A stretch of DNA of 64,000 bases from positions 62,001 through 126,000 of the forward strand of contig CALHAI010000006.1 of the NCBI GenBank assembly GCA_937934295.1, given 5' to 3'. Under the pieces are notes generated by a model. It was given only the letters and a program-made list of their open reading frames with translations, was not told the origin of the DNA and did no database searches. A program made the position numbers and the translations under genes. Shown here piece by piece: positions 63,841 through 64,000 of this stretch. The DNA comes from an uncultured Blastocatellia bacterium. Lineage in GTDB: Bacteria; Acidobacteriota; Blastocatellia; HR10. The stretch's first letter is position 1, and each line of letters begins with the position of its first letter.

Positions 63841-64000
63841 ATGAAGATGTATATCGCACGTTCGGAACTGGCGCCGATCGTCGAGAAGGTTCTCGCTGGT
63901 GAGCGCCTCACGTTCGAGGATGGTGTGGCGCTCTATCGCTCGAACGATCTGCTGACGCTCGGCGCGCTCGCCAACTATGTGAAGGAGAAGAAGAACGGCA
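63841..64000 (+). CDS. mqnE: Aminodeoxyfutalosine synthase, N-terminal fragment (3' end outside window)
   Basis: The first 53 codons are present: MKMYIARSELAPIVEKVLAGE, then RLTFEDGVALYRSNDLLTLG and ALANYVKEKKNG. This N-terminal helical region is typical of MqnE, a radical-SAM enzyme that joins 3-(1-carboxyvinyloxy)benzoate to SAM in the futalosine route to menaquinone. The CxxxCxxC cluster motif would lie just past the window edge, so assignment rests on this start and the neighbours. A GGAAGGGGGAG SD precedes the ATG. Confidence 0.8.
   Translation, partial: MKMYIARSELAPIVEKVLAGERLTFEDGVALYRSNDLLTLGALANYVKEKKNG

Overview
This 64 kb window is a gene-dense bacterial chromosome segment of high G+C. 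It contains about 59 protein genes on both strands, almost all packed into short operons with ATGA-type 4-base overlaps. I found no rRNA or tRNA genes, CRISPR arrays, prophage or plasmid functions. Several features point to the phylum Acidobacteriota: a VWFA-related protein of the acidobacterial type, a 1281-residue TonB-dependent receptor with an N-terminal carboxypeptidase-regulatory domain, DUF4097, FG-GAP and PQQ-type sugar dehydrogenase proteins, and a LolA/LolB-like export operon with a small YERGTWQYDV membrane protein. A two-subunit 2-oxoacid:ferredoxin oxidoreductase and a futalosine-type menaquinone cluster are also present. The assignment is inference from gene content; no 16S gene is visible.

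Layout. 1-5.6 kb (+): 3' end of polA, then a zinc-ribbon/DUF4097 protein, a double-domain SagB-type oxidoreductase, murQ, a lipoprotein and an MFS carrier. 5.6-8.2 kb (-): HAD hydrolase, PQQ-type sugar dehydrogenase, birA. 8.4-9.3 kb (+): CDF metal exporter. 9.3-14.6 kb (-): long operon DsbA-like, small membrane protein, trmFO, VWFA protein, xerC/D, GNAT. 14.7-18.2 kb: M28 peptidase (-), then a compact cassette of HprK-like kinase, a 42-residue ORF and a nucleotidyltransferase (+). 18.2-23.7 kb (-): nfu-TPR, and a korAB operon bracketed by two CBS proteins. 23.8-27.6 kb (+): ispG, pncA, rpsA. 27.8-29.0 kb: a decayed insertion sequence with its own inverted repeats. 29-33 kb: TonB receptor. 33-35.5 kb: class III aminotransferase, small membrane protein, thiE.

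35.5-41.1 kb (-): molybdenum hydroxylase operon (Tat-exported 2Fe-2S subunit, Mo subunit, FAD subunit, 76-residue Cys-containing protein) followed by two secreted proteins. 41.6-44.9 kb (-): HtrA, peptidoglycan-binding protein and site-2-protease-like metalloprotease. 45.0-49.0 kb (+), divergent from these: a five-gene Lol-like set (lipoprotein, FtsX permease, ATPase, small membrane protein, LolA-like). 49.2-50.9 kb: seven-repeat FG-GAP protein. 51-56.7 kb: hutI (-), amgK-like kinase, DUF255 protein, GT4 glycosyltransferase (+). 56.7-62.1 kb: aroK-aroA (-), RsbW-like/STAS pair (+), aroB and an M3-like peptidase (-). 62.3-64 kb (+): ubiX-like, ubiA-like, start of mqnE.

The functional themes are envelope biogenesis and quality control (Lol-like set, HtrA, S2P, DsbA-like, TonB receptor), cell-wall recycling (murQ, amgK-like), aromatic amino acid/shikimate and menaquinone synthesis, and ferredoxin-linked carbon metabolism. 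A window-wide feature is that several genes with no Shine-Dalgarno have a good -10 box only 9-19 bases before the start codon, suggesting leaderless or nearly leaderless mRNAs beside classical SD-led ones.
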